DNA of 64,000 bases from Daucus carota subsp. sativus (lineage: Eukaryota > Streptophyta > Magnoliopsida > Apiales > Apiaceae), in the NCBI RefSeq assembly GCF_001625215.2, contig NC_030381.2:36268689-36332688 (forward strand), in the 5' to 3' direction. Each line of letters begins with the position of its first letter. Within the stretch, counting starts at the first letter, position 1. A program made the position numbers and the translations under genes. Under the pieces are notes generated by a model. The model was not told where the DNA came from. It made no database searches and saw only the letters and a program-made list of their open reading frames with translations. This document shows positions 33,894 through 44,809 of the stretch, piece by piece.

Positions 33894-35984
33894 AAAGTGA
33901 AAATTGTAATTATTGTGCTATGGCTGGAATGTAAAGTTCAAAAATTATACATGAAAGTTCGGTTATGATATATGCAAAAGGCGAACGATAAGAATTGATT
34001 GAATATATTATTTTATTTATTTATCTATTGGTAAAAGTGCACTGTTTTCTAATGAAAACAATAATTGTGGGTAAGTATCGAAGGGACCTGTATCCTTTTG
34101 GTCACATGTTCACGTAGTTTGCAGACTATTCCGTGAGCTCGTAGGTTTACCCAGTGCGCACCCGAAAGGTTGTGGGTTCTTATGTAAAAAATAAATTAAA
34201 ACCTTAACGTTAATAATTTATAAATTATTTAGTTATAAATGAAGTTATATCAACAATTTTAATGTAATAAGGATAGTATATTAATTTTTAATAAATTAAA
34301 AAAATTGAGGGTTTCCAGTGTTATTAGTTTATAAAATGATAACTATATATCTATATAGTTTCGATCGAATAAATCACTTCTAAAGTGGCATTTTTGAAAA
34401 ATATTAAATTCAAAATATTCATGTTTTAGCGAAATTTTAACATTACATATTAATTTTTGCTTTTTTCAAATAATATATTATTTATTTTAAATACTATTCA
34501 TCTGACTGCAAAGTACAGTCCTCGCAAGCACTCACCTTATGATATGGAAATCCAATCCCCGACCCCAATAGCATTATCCCCGAAACCCAGTCAATATCTC
34601 TTGAGCAATAAAACGTCATCCCCTGCCAACCACAACATACGCCCAGTGCCCATATCTGGTCACTCACGCCTTATGTGTTCTTATCCTATTAGTGACTAAT
34701 CACCAATGCTTATCACTTGTCTTCAAATTGTTGCTTGATGTCATGGTCTAGGCCTAGCATTTGGCAGCTCATGCTAGCCATCCCCGCAAGTCATCGCTCT
34801 TACCCCAGCATTCATCTTAGGCCCAATTCTTAGATTCCACACAAGGGTCTTACAAACCACCCCCACCTGAAGAACTCGATGTCCCCATCGAGTGGAGAAT
34901 ATGTCTCCCAAGAAACTACCAATCCTTTAGCCTTGTGTTCCCCGAGATCGAACCTCTGTCAACATACAATCTTTCTCACCACCAATTGAATTACCAATAA
35001 TCTAGTGCTTAAATGCTTTATCCATTTGTTATCTAGTCACGTGCTTCCTGATTCACATCCTTGAACCACACCACACTAATAGCACAATTTTCAGCATCAT
35101 CTTCACTTTTCCTGGTGAATTCACAATATTTGGAAGTTCCAGCGAGGTCATAGTTCGTCAACCATTCCTTCCTTTTATCCTTATGTAAGTTATATCAGTC
35201 ATTTTTTTATTTTTTTGGAAAACAATTAATATATTACTATTTTGGAAAGTATTTTTTTTGGAAAGCGATTAATAAATTATTATTTGAAAAAATCTGAATC
35301 TTTTACAAGTCAAACGACCCGGAAATCAAGATATTCTCTTCTGATCAGAAGAAATTAGGAAAAACCCGAAGATATCAACGGACTAAAATACCAACACAAA
35401 TCTCTTTAGAGTTTTCGTGTTCAAAAATCTTAAAAATTCCACATCTTTCTCCTCTTGCTTTCTCCTTTTCATAATAAAGTTATTTTTATAAGATTTATGA
35501 TTCACAGATACAAGTGATTAATGTGTGTAGGGATGAGCGTGGTTCGTTTTAATGCGGTTTGAACCAGAAACCGCACCGTTATCATATTAAATCGATTTCT
35601 AAAATTTAAAAATCAAAATCAAACTAAATAATATCGGTTCGGTTTCCTAATTCGATTTCAGTTTGAAATGATATGATTGTGGTTTTAAAATCAAATAATA
35701 AAAAATGTGTACCAAAAACATTTCCAAAAACAAATCATATAAGTTGAATCTACTTAAAAGTCGCATCAACGAACATATTTGCATATCAGTGTATCAAATA
35801 TAGGCAGAATAAAATTCATAGCGAAAGAAGCTATATACCTTGTTTCCATGTAGCCCATAAATCCAACTTCTATTGGCAAGTGGTAAGACACTCAAGTTAT
35901 TAATATATGTCTTCTCAATCTTCTGACATTTAAATTAATAAATATTTAGTTTGGTATAATATAAATAAATTTATAAAATTAAAA

Positions 35985-36036
<52 letters not shown>
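33894..36036. other. Intergenic repeat-rich DNA
   Basis: No gene seen. The segment 34110-34195 (GTAGGTTTACCCAGTGCGCA, then GGTTGTGGGTTCTTATG and an A-rich tail) resembles the 3' part of a dispersed short retroposon. The GC-richer, non-coding 34490-35180 (including CCACCCCCACCTGAAGAACT) looks like a decayed LTR-type repeat. The stretch 35520-35700 repeats CGGTTT/AACCGC motifs in both orientations, as in many plant MITE relics. A (TA)n microsatellite fills about 35988-36036. All these labels are tentative. Confidence 0.4.
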
Positions 36037-36041
<5 letters not shown>

Positions 36042-36461
36042 ACACTCCATAGCATACCCTCTTATATGGAGTTACGAGTACACCATTATAAACATACACA
36101 TAATATATATTCTATTATATTTTTATGAAATATAATTGCAAATTTTGATTATTAAACCGAAAACGAAGATATACAATTTTTTTATTCCAAAGATCATCTA
36201 AAATTATGCAATATCTCAACATGATTCTATAACAGAATAATAATCATCCAGAATTATTCTGTTGTAAAATCAGTTTCGAAAATATACTTTTTTTCATCAA
36301 ATTTTAAGTTTTAAATTACTTAAAATAGATATATTTTATAGTATTCTATATTAGAATCACGTTTTATATGTATTTTATAACAAAATTTATAATAAAATTG
36401 ATGATTTATAGTGGCACACTATGTAACTCCATATAAGGAGTCCCTCTTTTGAATGTTGGCC
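36037..36461. mobile_element. MITE flanked by (TA)n, 425 bp
   Basis: The left end (GGGTAACACTCCATAGCATA, then CCCTCTTATATGGAGTTAC) is mirrored at the right end (GTAACTCCATATAAGGAGTC near 36424, ending GAATGTTGGCC). A long TA tract lies immediately left and a shorter one (TATATATATATG) immediately right. The terminal motif and the TA-tract location match the element at 4016-4368. Confidence 0.65.
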
Positions 36462-36678
36462 TATATATATATGTGGATCATTTAAAATAATGTTTTTCAA
36501 AGAAATTATTTAAATCAAATCAGAATTGTATTATTAATTAATATTGTGTGTGGTTCGAGTAAATTTTAGTATTTTGGTCTACTTTCCTATCTGAAAGTAT
36601 CTCCAATAATCTCTTAAATAGACTCCTAACTCAAGATATAAAGAGGACGATCAAAAATTGAGCTCCAAGAGACTCTTA

Positions 36679-37008
36679 GGCTGTGTTCACTTCATGGAAA
36701 GGAATGAGAGGAGAATGGAATGAAAAGTTATATAGAAATTTTAAGGAGAAAGAAGAAAGTATGAAATAATAGTGACAAAATATTAATGTAGTTAAATTTT
36801 TTGTGAGAAGGATTGTGAAGAAACATGATGTAAAAATGGAATGACAATTCCTTCCAAAACATGTAGGTTAGATTTATACTTAAAATAATAAGATTGGAAT
36901 GATTAAAGGAATGAAAATTATGTACATTTTCTTTCATCGACACCATTTTAGAGTACAAAATTCATTCCATCCCACTCCATTCCATTCACTCCAAGTGAAC
37001 ACAATAGT
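36679..37008. mobile_element. hAT-like MITE, 330 bp
   Basis: Terminal inverted repeats: CTGTGTTCACTT...GGAATG on the left, and CATTCC...CCAAGTGAACACAAT on the right. The flanking octamers GACTCTTA (36671-36678) and GGCTCTTA (37009-37016) differ at one base. An 8-bp target duplication with one mutation fits the hAT superfamily. The interior is AT-rich and non-coding. Confidence 0.7.
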
Positions 37009-37016
37009 GGCTCTTA

Positions 37017-39152
37017 AAAAGTTTAATAGTCTCTTCTCTCTCCTCTGTTTTAATAGCCATGGCTCTTAACTTGTTTTTAATGATAAAAAATTCATTCCCT
37101 CCACTATATAAAGTTGCATCTTTGGCATAGTGGGTTTAGATATGAATGAAATATTTAATAGCAAGAAAATATAAAGAGCATTGTTAGAGTTGTCATTCTT
37201 AAAAATACACTATATTACTAAGTCACATATTTTATATTATATTTAAAAATCTATTAAAATACTCTTGAAGATGCTCTGAATAAGTTAACCCTCGACTCGC
37301 TCTTAAAAAAAACAGGGTCATGTAATACTCGCAAGTTAAAAGTGCAAACTGCAAACTGAGGATGTTTCAAAAAATCGAAGTTAAAAAGATAAAATCTCAA
37401 TAATATGAAGGTATTAAGTTTTTTTTTTTTTTAAATTTCATAATGCTAATAAAAATAAAAATAAATTCCTCGAAAATATGGATTTATCACATTCAACTGT
37501 GTATAAATGTAAACGCTACATCAAAGCGATATCACTCCAGAGAAAAGCCACTTTCAGTTCTCTGAGTGAGTGAAGTGTAAAACCCTCAATTTTCACTCCC
37601 ATCTCTTTCGCCGCCTCATCTCTCCGGCATTTCTCAGGTATCTCTTCTCTCTGTATACATACACACAAACGCGCGCACACACATATACAAATTAAATCTC
37701 TTCGTATTACTGTTTTGATCTGTATATCATCTGAATTCTCTGTAATTGATCGTTGTGTATATATGATATATACTGTAAAAGGCCTTGCTAATTATCAGAA
37801 TTGATGTCTGTAGGTGTGCGTGCCTGTGTGAATCTGTGAGAGAGTGAGTGTGTGTGTGAGAGAGAGAGAGTGTGTGTTTCAGAGAGAGAGAGAGAGTAAT
37901 AAGTGTTGTTATCCATTTTGTGTTGACTCTTTTCAATTGATTTTTGATTGGATTTGACTATTTGTTACTCTAGTTGATATAAAATGTTTATCATTTGGCA
38001 CCTAAACCTTTGATTTGATGATGCATATGTATATATATGATACATTATTTCGGTGATTAATTGACAGCTTGTTTCCTGTTTGTAGACAGTGTGTGGTATA
38101 CCTTGCAGTTATGTTGTGCTGATGCTTTATCTGCAGATCTGTTGGAATTTCAAATCAATCCGGATGTAATAAATGTTGCTGTACCGTTGCTTGTGCACGT
38201 GCCTTTTTGATTTATATTGTTTCAATTGAATATTTTGCAGTTATTTTGTGCTAAAGCTTTATCTGTAGTTCTGTTGGAATTTCGAATCAATCTGGATGTA
38301 ATAAATGTTGCTGTACCATCGCTTGTGCACGTGCCTTTTAGATTTTTATTGTTTTTAACGTTCTGTATTTATAAATGTGCTTGTTTGACCAGTCTCATGT
38401 GCGCAGATATGCGCAATTAAGTAGTTCTCAAATAGTTTAATTTTAGCACCATAATGTACATTCCAAGTTAAACAATTGAGATTTGAATTTTCATTTGTTG
38501 CAGAATCTTGGGAAAAACTTTTTTTTCATACCAATATTATGTTTGAATCATTTTCTGCTTAATTGAGATTTCTGCTTGCATCATCTGTTTAAAGAAAATT
38601 GGATACTTATGTTCAATTCCTTAGTGAATCAAAGGAAATCAAAATCGTTAATGTGCGTATAATTTCTTAATTTTATTGGTTATTTATCTTACTTACCTTT
38701 TTTTAGCAAATTATGCATTTTGATGGTAACAATTGATATTATTATATTAACAGCGTGTCTTGAAAGTGAAGTAAATGTTTCCTTTATAGAAACTGTTTTT
38801 ACTCTTTGTTTTTTTACCTCGCTTGGAAATTTAGCAGCGTGTCTTCACGTGGTTTTAGAGTTTTCAATAGCAATTTATATATATTGTCCTTTTTGGGCAT
38901 TGTTGATCTTCGGTGTTTTAATGTATATGATATGTTACTGATATTACATTACAGGTGATGATTATATAATTCGTAACAGCCACAGGTTTGATATTATAAA
39001 AAATTAATATGTTGATATAGATTATAGGTGTATTATAATGCTGTATACATCATAGACAGCTACTGCTCTGTTCTGTTTGTATTTTACCTGCCGCCTCACA
39101 GTTTTTTTTTTTTTTTTATGTTACAGAAAAGTAGACATATCCGTCTCCCATA
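37017..39152 (+). promoter_or_regulatory. DWF1: DWF1 promoter, leader exon and 1.5-kb leader intron
   Basis: A TATA box (TATAAAT, 37502-37508) precedes a pyrimidine-rich leader. The leader exon ends at 37637 (TTCTCAG then GTATCT) and resumes at 39127 after TGTTACAG, 26 nt before the ATG at 39153. The intron carries TG/GA microsatellite (about 37843-37895) and a direct duplication (38103-38223 and 38235-38352). Long leader introns often enhance expression of plant housekeeping genes; whether this one does is inference. Confidence 0.65.
38103..38352 (+). repeat. Tandem duplication (~120 bp, period 132) in DWF1 leader intron
   Basis: The two copies share TTGCAGTTAT, GCTTTATCTG, GTTGGAATTT and GGATGTAATAAATGTTGCTG, then GCTTGTGCACGTGCCTTTT. 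They differ by scattered substitutions (around 90 % alike by eye). Each copy carries a CTGCAG/TTGCAG acceptor-like motif. Confidence 0.75.
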
Positions 39153-41405
39153 ATGTCAGATCTCGAGGCCCCACTTCGCCCTAAAAGAAAGAAGATTTGG
39201 GTGGATTATTTCGTCAACTTCCGCTGGATTATTGTTATCTTTGTCGTCCTTCCTATCTCCTTCACGTTGTACTTCCTTACCTATCTTGGGGATGTCAGAT
39301 CAGAGTGGAAATCCTTTGAGAAGCGTCAGAAGGAACATGATGAAAATGTTAAGAAAGTTGTGAAACGCCTGAAGCAGAGGAACCCGTCAAAGGATGGTCT
39401 TGTTTGCACAGCCCGTAAACCTTATATTGCTGTTGGAATGAGGAATGTTGACTACAAGCGTGCTCGACATTTCGAAGTTGATCTTTCCGCTTTCCGCAAC
39501 ATTCTTGAAATTGACCAAGAGAGAATGATTGCTAAATGTGAACCTCTAGTCAATATGGGACAGATCACCAGAGTCACTGTTCCAATGAATCTTGCCCTTG
39601 CTGTTGTTGCCGAGCTTGATGATCTGACTGTTGGTGGTCTCATTAATGGCTATGGTATTGAGGGGAGCTCTCACAAGTATGGGCTCTTTGCTGACACTGT
39701 TGTGGCCTATGAAATTGTGCTAGCTGATGGGAAGGTTGTCAGAGCCACAAAGGACAATGAATATTCTGACCTTTTCTATGCTATCCCTTGGTCTCAAGGA
39801 ACACTTGGCTTGCTTGTATCGGCTGAAATTAAGCTGATACCCATTAAGGAGTACATGAAGCTGACATACACACCCGTCAGAGGTAATCTTAAAGAACTGG
39901 CACAGGGATACATTGATTCTTTCGCACCCAGGGATGGAGATCAGGATAATGATGAGAAGGTGCCAGATTTCGTAGAGACTATGATTTACAATCCCTCAGA
40001 AGCTGTTTGCATGACAGGTCGATATGCTTCGAAGGAAGAGGCAAAGAAAAAGGGTAACAAGATTAATGAAGTCGGTTGGTGGTTTAAACCATGGTTCTAC
40101 CAGCATGCGGAGAAGGCATTGAAGAAAGGCGAGTTTGTTGAGTACATTCCCACCAGGGAGTACTACCATAGGCATACGAGATGTTTGTATTGGGAAGGGA
40201 AGCTCATCCTTCCATTTGCTGATCAGTGGTGGTTTAGGTATACCCTTGGCTGGTTGATGCCACCCAAGGTCTCTCTGCTGAAGGCTACTCAAGGTGAAGC
40301 CATTAGAAACTATTACCATGAGATGCATGTTATTCAGGATATGCTTGTTCCGCTTTACAAGGTTGGCGATGCTCTCGAGTTTGTGCACCGTGAAATGGAG
40401 GTAAAGTTTTTTATAGTTAGTTTATCTGATTTTTTTAATTTTTTTGCCAGATTATCTGATTTATTTGATTATTTATTACATTTGTAGAATTGCACACATG
40501 CATCCACTTAAAAGTAGATAAATCTAAGTTAAGTTTAGGACTGAGCCGATGGCTAACTGGCATTTAAACCATGATGTATACTTATTTACAATGAAAGCTT
40601 TATAAGAGATTTAAGATACCCAAGGAACTTGACAACAAAACCATGATGTATACTTATTTACAATGTGACAACGCTGTGTGTTAAATAGCTTAAAATTGCA
40701 TATAAGATTTGACCACGTGGATAGATAAGTTGGTCAATAGATCAACTGAAATAAGATAGAGGTATGATAATTTTTTCCTGAACAAATTTTAAGGTTCTCC
40801 AAGTCCTCTCCTGACAGCTCAATGTTTAATGATATTACCTATTACTGTATCACTATCAGTAATTTCTTCTTCTTCTTTTTTGTTTGTCTGGGATCACTAT
40901 CGGTAATCTCAGTGTCAAGTTATTCCTGAAAAATGTTTCTCTGTCACAGCTTTATCCACTTTGGCTTTGCCCACACAAACTGTACAAGCTACCGTGCAAG
41001 ACAATGATATATCCTGAACCTGGATTTGAGCTACATCACAGACAGGGGGACACACACTATGCTCAGATGTACACAGATGTTGGAGTCTACTACGCTCCTG
41101 GACCTGTCTTGAGAGGTGAGGAGTTTGATGGTGCTGAGGCTGTGCGTCGACTAGAGAGCTGGTTAATTGAAAACCATGGTTTCCAGCCGCAGTATGCTGT
41201 GTCAGAGCTCAGTGAAAAGAATTTCTGGAAGATGTTCGATGCGGAGCTTTATGAGCAGTGCAGGAGGAAGTATGGAGCTGTTGGGACCTTCATGAGCGTG
41301 TACTACAAGTGTAAGAAAGGTAGGAAGACTGAGAAGGAGGTGCAGGAAGCCGAGCAAGCCCATCTTGAGACGGCTTATGCTGAAGTGGACATACCAGTAG
41401 ATTGA
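39153..41405 (+). CDS. DWF1: Delta(24)-sterol reductase DWF1/DIMINUTO
   Basis: FAD-dependent enzyme of phytosterol synthesis that isomerises and reduces the C24 side-chain double bond (24-methylenecholesterol to campesterol), feeding brassinosteroid production; it acts at the ER. Two coding exons, 39153-40400 and 40950-41405, join in phase 0 (HREME then LYPLWLCPHK), giving 567 residues, close to the usual length of about 560. A membrane anchor lies at about 24-46 (WIIVIFVVLPISFTLYFLTY). The FAD-binding domain covers about 85-240 (ELDDLTVGGLINGYGIEGSS, GLFADTVVAYEIV). A long conserved C-terminal domain with EYIPTREYYHRHTRCLYWEG and KTMIYPEPGFE follows. The C-terminal region holds the basic amphipathic stretch known in DWF1 to bind calmodulin. 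No defects seen. It is the DWF1/SSR1 type judging by overall match; I cannot exclude an SSR2-like specificity. Confidence 0.95.
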
Positions 41406-42231
41406 TTCTGGCGTCAGAGTGCTTGTGTAGGATTTGCTGACTAGATCATTTGAGATCTGTCTAGCTTTTATCTTTCCCTGCTATCTTATGACTGTAGTTT
41501 GCACAAGTTTGTTTGGCTTCTGTTTCTTGTTTAGTCAGACTAGGCTATGGGATCATCCTCTTTTATGAATTGTGTTGGTTGAATGGGATAATTATCTCTC
41601 TTTTTCCTTTTCTTTTCTGGTTTTTAAATTGAAGGGTATCATTCTCTTCTTTCTTTGGAAGAAAATGGCGGCATCAAAGTCTCTCATGAGCATTAACCAC
41701 ATAGTATTAGATCATATGTTGCTCGTTAATGTTTGTCATTGGTAGGTGGAGGATTACCTAACGGAGATCCTGCCAACCTAATAGTAATAGACAGAATGTG
41801 AAATCCCGGGCAGCAAATATTATTAGATGTTACATTTAAGCGGTAATAATACAGTAGCTTTTAGCATGAGTATTCAAGCCTTCAACTACTTGAGGTCCAA
41901 AGGTGTATGAAGCCTGATGTTACATTCATTGAAAGGTTGCAAATTGTACAACTGAAATAAGTTTCGGAAGGACAAATCTTTATGGTATATCAGTCAAGAT
42001 CACTTGTACTGTAATTCTCTCATAAATGCTCTCATTGATTAAAAGGTATTTTTTTGAGACTAAAATCTAAAATAAGATTGTATTTTTTGAAAGGGTCAGG
42101 ATTTCGTGATTTCATTCGTCCAATTCAAATAACTGATCAAAGAGATCCAATCCAAATAACTGATCGAATACAGGGCGGATTTAGGATTCGAATTTTGGGA
42201 CCACTAAGCAAATTTTCGAAAGACACTTATA
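41406..42231. other. DWF1 3' flank and dispersed-repeat fragment
   Basis: The 3' untranslated region and spacer. From about 42090 the sequence (AACTGATC repeated, then GGGCGGATTTAGGATTCGAA) reads like a widespread plant dispersed repeat. It leads directly into the duplicated unit at 42232. No gene is seen. Confidence 0.4.
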
Positions 42232-43278
42232 TATTTTCTAAAAGTTGTGGAGGAATTTCTATAATTTTGTATTTTTGTTAATAGGGGACACGTGTCCTTC
42301 GTACTTCCCAGATTTCGAATAGTTAATAGATTCATGAACATATAAATTTTTATTCCAAACATGAAATATTATTATTATATTAAATATTTGATTATTGTAA
42401 TGATATTAATGAAAAATCTATTCCGTTATAAAATCAATACAGAATCTATTCCATTATAGATATTTATCACGTATATTCTCTTAGTATCAATTTTCAATAT
42501 AGGCAATAATTATAGCATTATATAATTTTAGTAATGTAACTAAATTATGAATACATATGTATTCCCTAATTGATGTATTACTTTAAGGTTAATTATTTCT
42601 TAACATATTTATCAATTTTTATTAAGGACGGGAGGAAACTCTATCATCAGCATATTCACCTTAATTTTATAATTGAGGAATGGATGGAAGCTCTGTAATC
42701 TGCATAATCAGGTTAAGTTAATAATTATATATATTTCTAAATATAAAGATTTATATAGTCCGCGTCGTTATAATTTCTGTTGCGTGATTTTATTTTTTCA
42801 ATCGACATTTGTATATATTATTTTTAACATCTACAGCGTACTGTTCACTAATAACAAAATTCGAGTATTTTGACTCTTACGTACGTTGCTTTCATAACTT
42901 ATATCTCATATCATACTGTTTGTTAATAAAAATGTATAAGTTAACTCGATAAAAAAAACAAAAAACATACACGTGTGCGTAGCACGAGACAAAATGCTAA
43001 TAAACATTTAAAATTTTATAATTTAAAACTCATAATATATAATTTGACTGCGCTGATTACCCGCCAGATTTGGGGTTAATCACGACATAAAGTATAGATT
43101 AAGTTTTTTTTTTAAAGCAAAATATAGATTAAGTCGATAAAAATCAAATAATCAATACCCGTGTGCGTAGCACGGGCCAAAAAAGCTAGTATTTTCTAAA
43201 AGTTGTGGAGGAATTTCTATAATTTTGTATTTTTGTTAATAGGGGACACGTCCTTCGTACTTCCCAGATTTCGAATAG
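42232..43278 (+). repeat. 91/89-bp direct repeats bracketing a Helitron-ended segment
   Basis: Copy one (42232-42322) and copy two (43190-43278) both read TATTTTCTAAAAGTTGTGGA ... CCCAGATTTCGAATAG. They differ only by a 2-bp GT deletion. Between them lie 867 bp of AT-rich DNA ending in two Helitron 3' termini. Copy two begins exactly at the T that follows the CTAG of the second terminus. Confidence 0.85.
42943..43189 (+). mobile_element. Two Helitron 3' termini in tandem
   Basis: The terminus at 43158-43189 has the hairpin arms CCCGTG and CACGGG around TGCGTAG, then CCAAAAAAG and CTAG followed by T. A decayed relative at about 42970-42997 has ACGTGTGCGTAGCACG, then AGACAAAATG and CTAA. About 50 bp of subterminal sequence (TCGATAAAAA...CAAA) is shared. 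I could not find a matching 5' TC end, so the 5' boundary is unknown. Confidence 0.7.
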
Positions 43279-44809
43279 ACAAGTATTTATTTTAGCCGTA
43301 GGAGAAAATAATCAGAAAAAAATACAAATCGTATGTATGTTAGAAGTAAGTCCAAAAAACACAAATCGTATGTACGTTAGATCTACCCCTGGTCAGGACA
43401 TTTTTTAAAAAACCAATAAAACATATATGAAAAGTTTAAACTTAAAAAAATAACTTCTTTTGTAAAATAAAAAAATTGACTATGAGTGAGAAGTAATTCA
43501 AGATTTATGTGATTAAAATATTTTGAAAAAAATAAATAAATATCAAGATAAAAATTAAAATTTTTAACTTTTTATAAATGATTTCGACTTTTAAAGAAAT
43601 GAATGATGAAAAGAAAAGGTCCGCACCACACGTAATAACATTTCTCCTCGTTTCTGAAAACCCCGCGGAGGTACTATCCTCTTTCGTTTAAAATACAAAC
43701 ACCACAGAGTCGCCGAACCAAATCTCATCACTGCACGCTTCATTTCCGCCCATCATCTCAACCTTATTATTTTCTCTGGTAAATCCTCTGATTCATTAAT
43801 TTAACTCTATTTTATTATTACTCATTTATTTTGATGCTCGTCATTATTATTCAATCTGATACCTGTACTTGTATTCACGTTGCTACTGCTTTGATTTGTA
43901 TCATCTCGCCACAATTTTATCATCTCTTCAAGCTCCGTCTTACCTAATTTTGTTTTTATATTGATATTCAATATTTCTGTGATTGCTGTCAAAATATTAA
44001 ATAAGTACTGATTTTTACTTCACCGTGAAGAGTGATCTATATATTGCTGTGGAATTTATGCTTTATTACCTAGGAGATGATTGATTAAGCGTTAATAGGG
44101 CTAATTGTCGCGTTCCGTTATAGAGAAACGAATTTTAGACTAAATACCAGAATATGGGAGGAGGCTAAATGTACAACATGCATTGTGCATTTTGATGTTG
44201 CGTATTAGATTAAGAAACCGGTTTGTTTTTTTTGTTGTTTGAATTTTTTTGTGATGCGCGGTGGTTGGATGTACACACTTGTTATTCCAATGTCTATCAC
44301 GCGACGTGGTTTTATTTCTGTTTTAAGTCCTACATGTTCATGAAGCACATCAATACAGAAATCCTACTTTGGTGTGGTAATTTTGGCGTGCAACCAGAGT
44401 AAGCTTTTCAGTTGGTAGGGTTTCAGTGGATGCATACTCGGTTTTCACTACTAGAAATCTGCTAATACACATCAGCTAAAAACTGATGTCCCATAGAATT
44501 GTAACTGATGTTACTGTGGGCGATGTTAAAGGTACCTGTCTTTAACATCAGTTAATAACTAATGTCTATTGTTGGAAGTACTGTGGGCGATGTCTATTCT
44601 ACTTTTTCTAGTAGTGTTTCCTCAGATTGTCTGATATACGGAAGATTTAATGACTACCAAGTGTTTTGCGATTAGTCTGTGTAAATTATTTACTCATTTT
44701 GTAATATATTGGAATTGAGATTTAGTGATCCTGTACCTCCAACCCAATGTGGACAAGCTTAGATGTGCTTATGTCGCTGCTTCATTCATGTCTTTTATAG
44801 GGAACCACA
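43279..44809 (+). promoter_or_regulatory. DRE2: DRE2 promoter, leader exon and leader intron
   Basis: AT-rich promoter, then a leader exon (about 43690-43778, ending TTTTCTCTG before GTAAATCC). The leader intron runs to TCTTTTATAG at 44800, nine bases before the ATG at 44810. A CACTA-type MITE (44446-44616) sits inside this intron. Confidence 0.6.
44446..44616. mobile_element. CACTA (En/Spm) MITE, 171 bp, TTT duplication
   Basis: It starts CACTACTAGAAA and ends TTTCTAGTAGTG, the diagnostic CACTA terminal inverted repeat. TTT flanks it on both sides (44443-44445, 44617-44619), the expected 3-bp target duplication. Subterminal repeats are visible inside: AACTGATGT and ACTGTGGGCGATGT each occur more than once. 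Non-coding. Confidence 0.88.

Noticed and set aside
35988-36036. (TA)n tract as an origin or matrix attachment site
   Set aside because: A plain microsatellite explains it; nothing else supports a special role.
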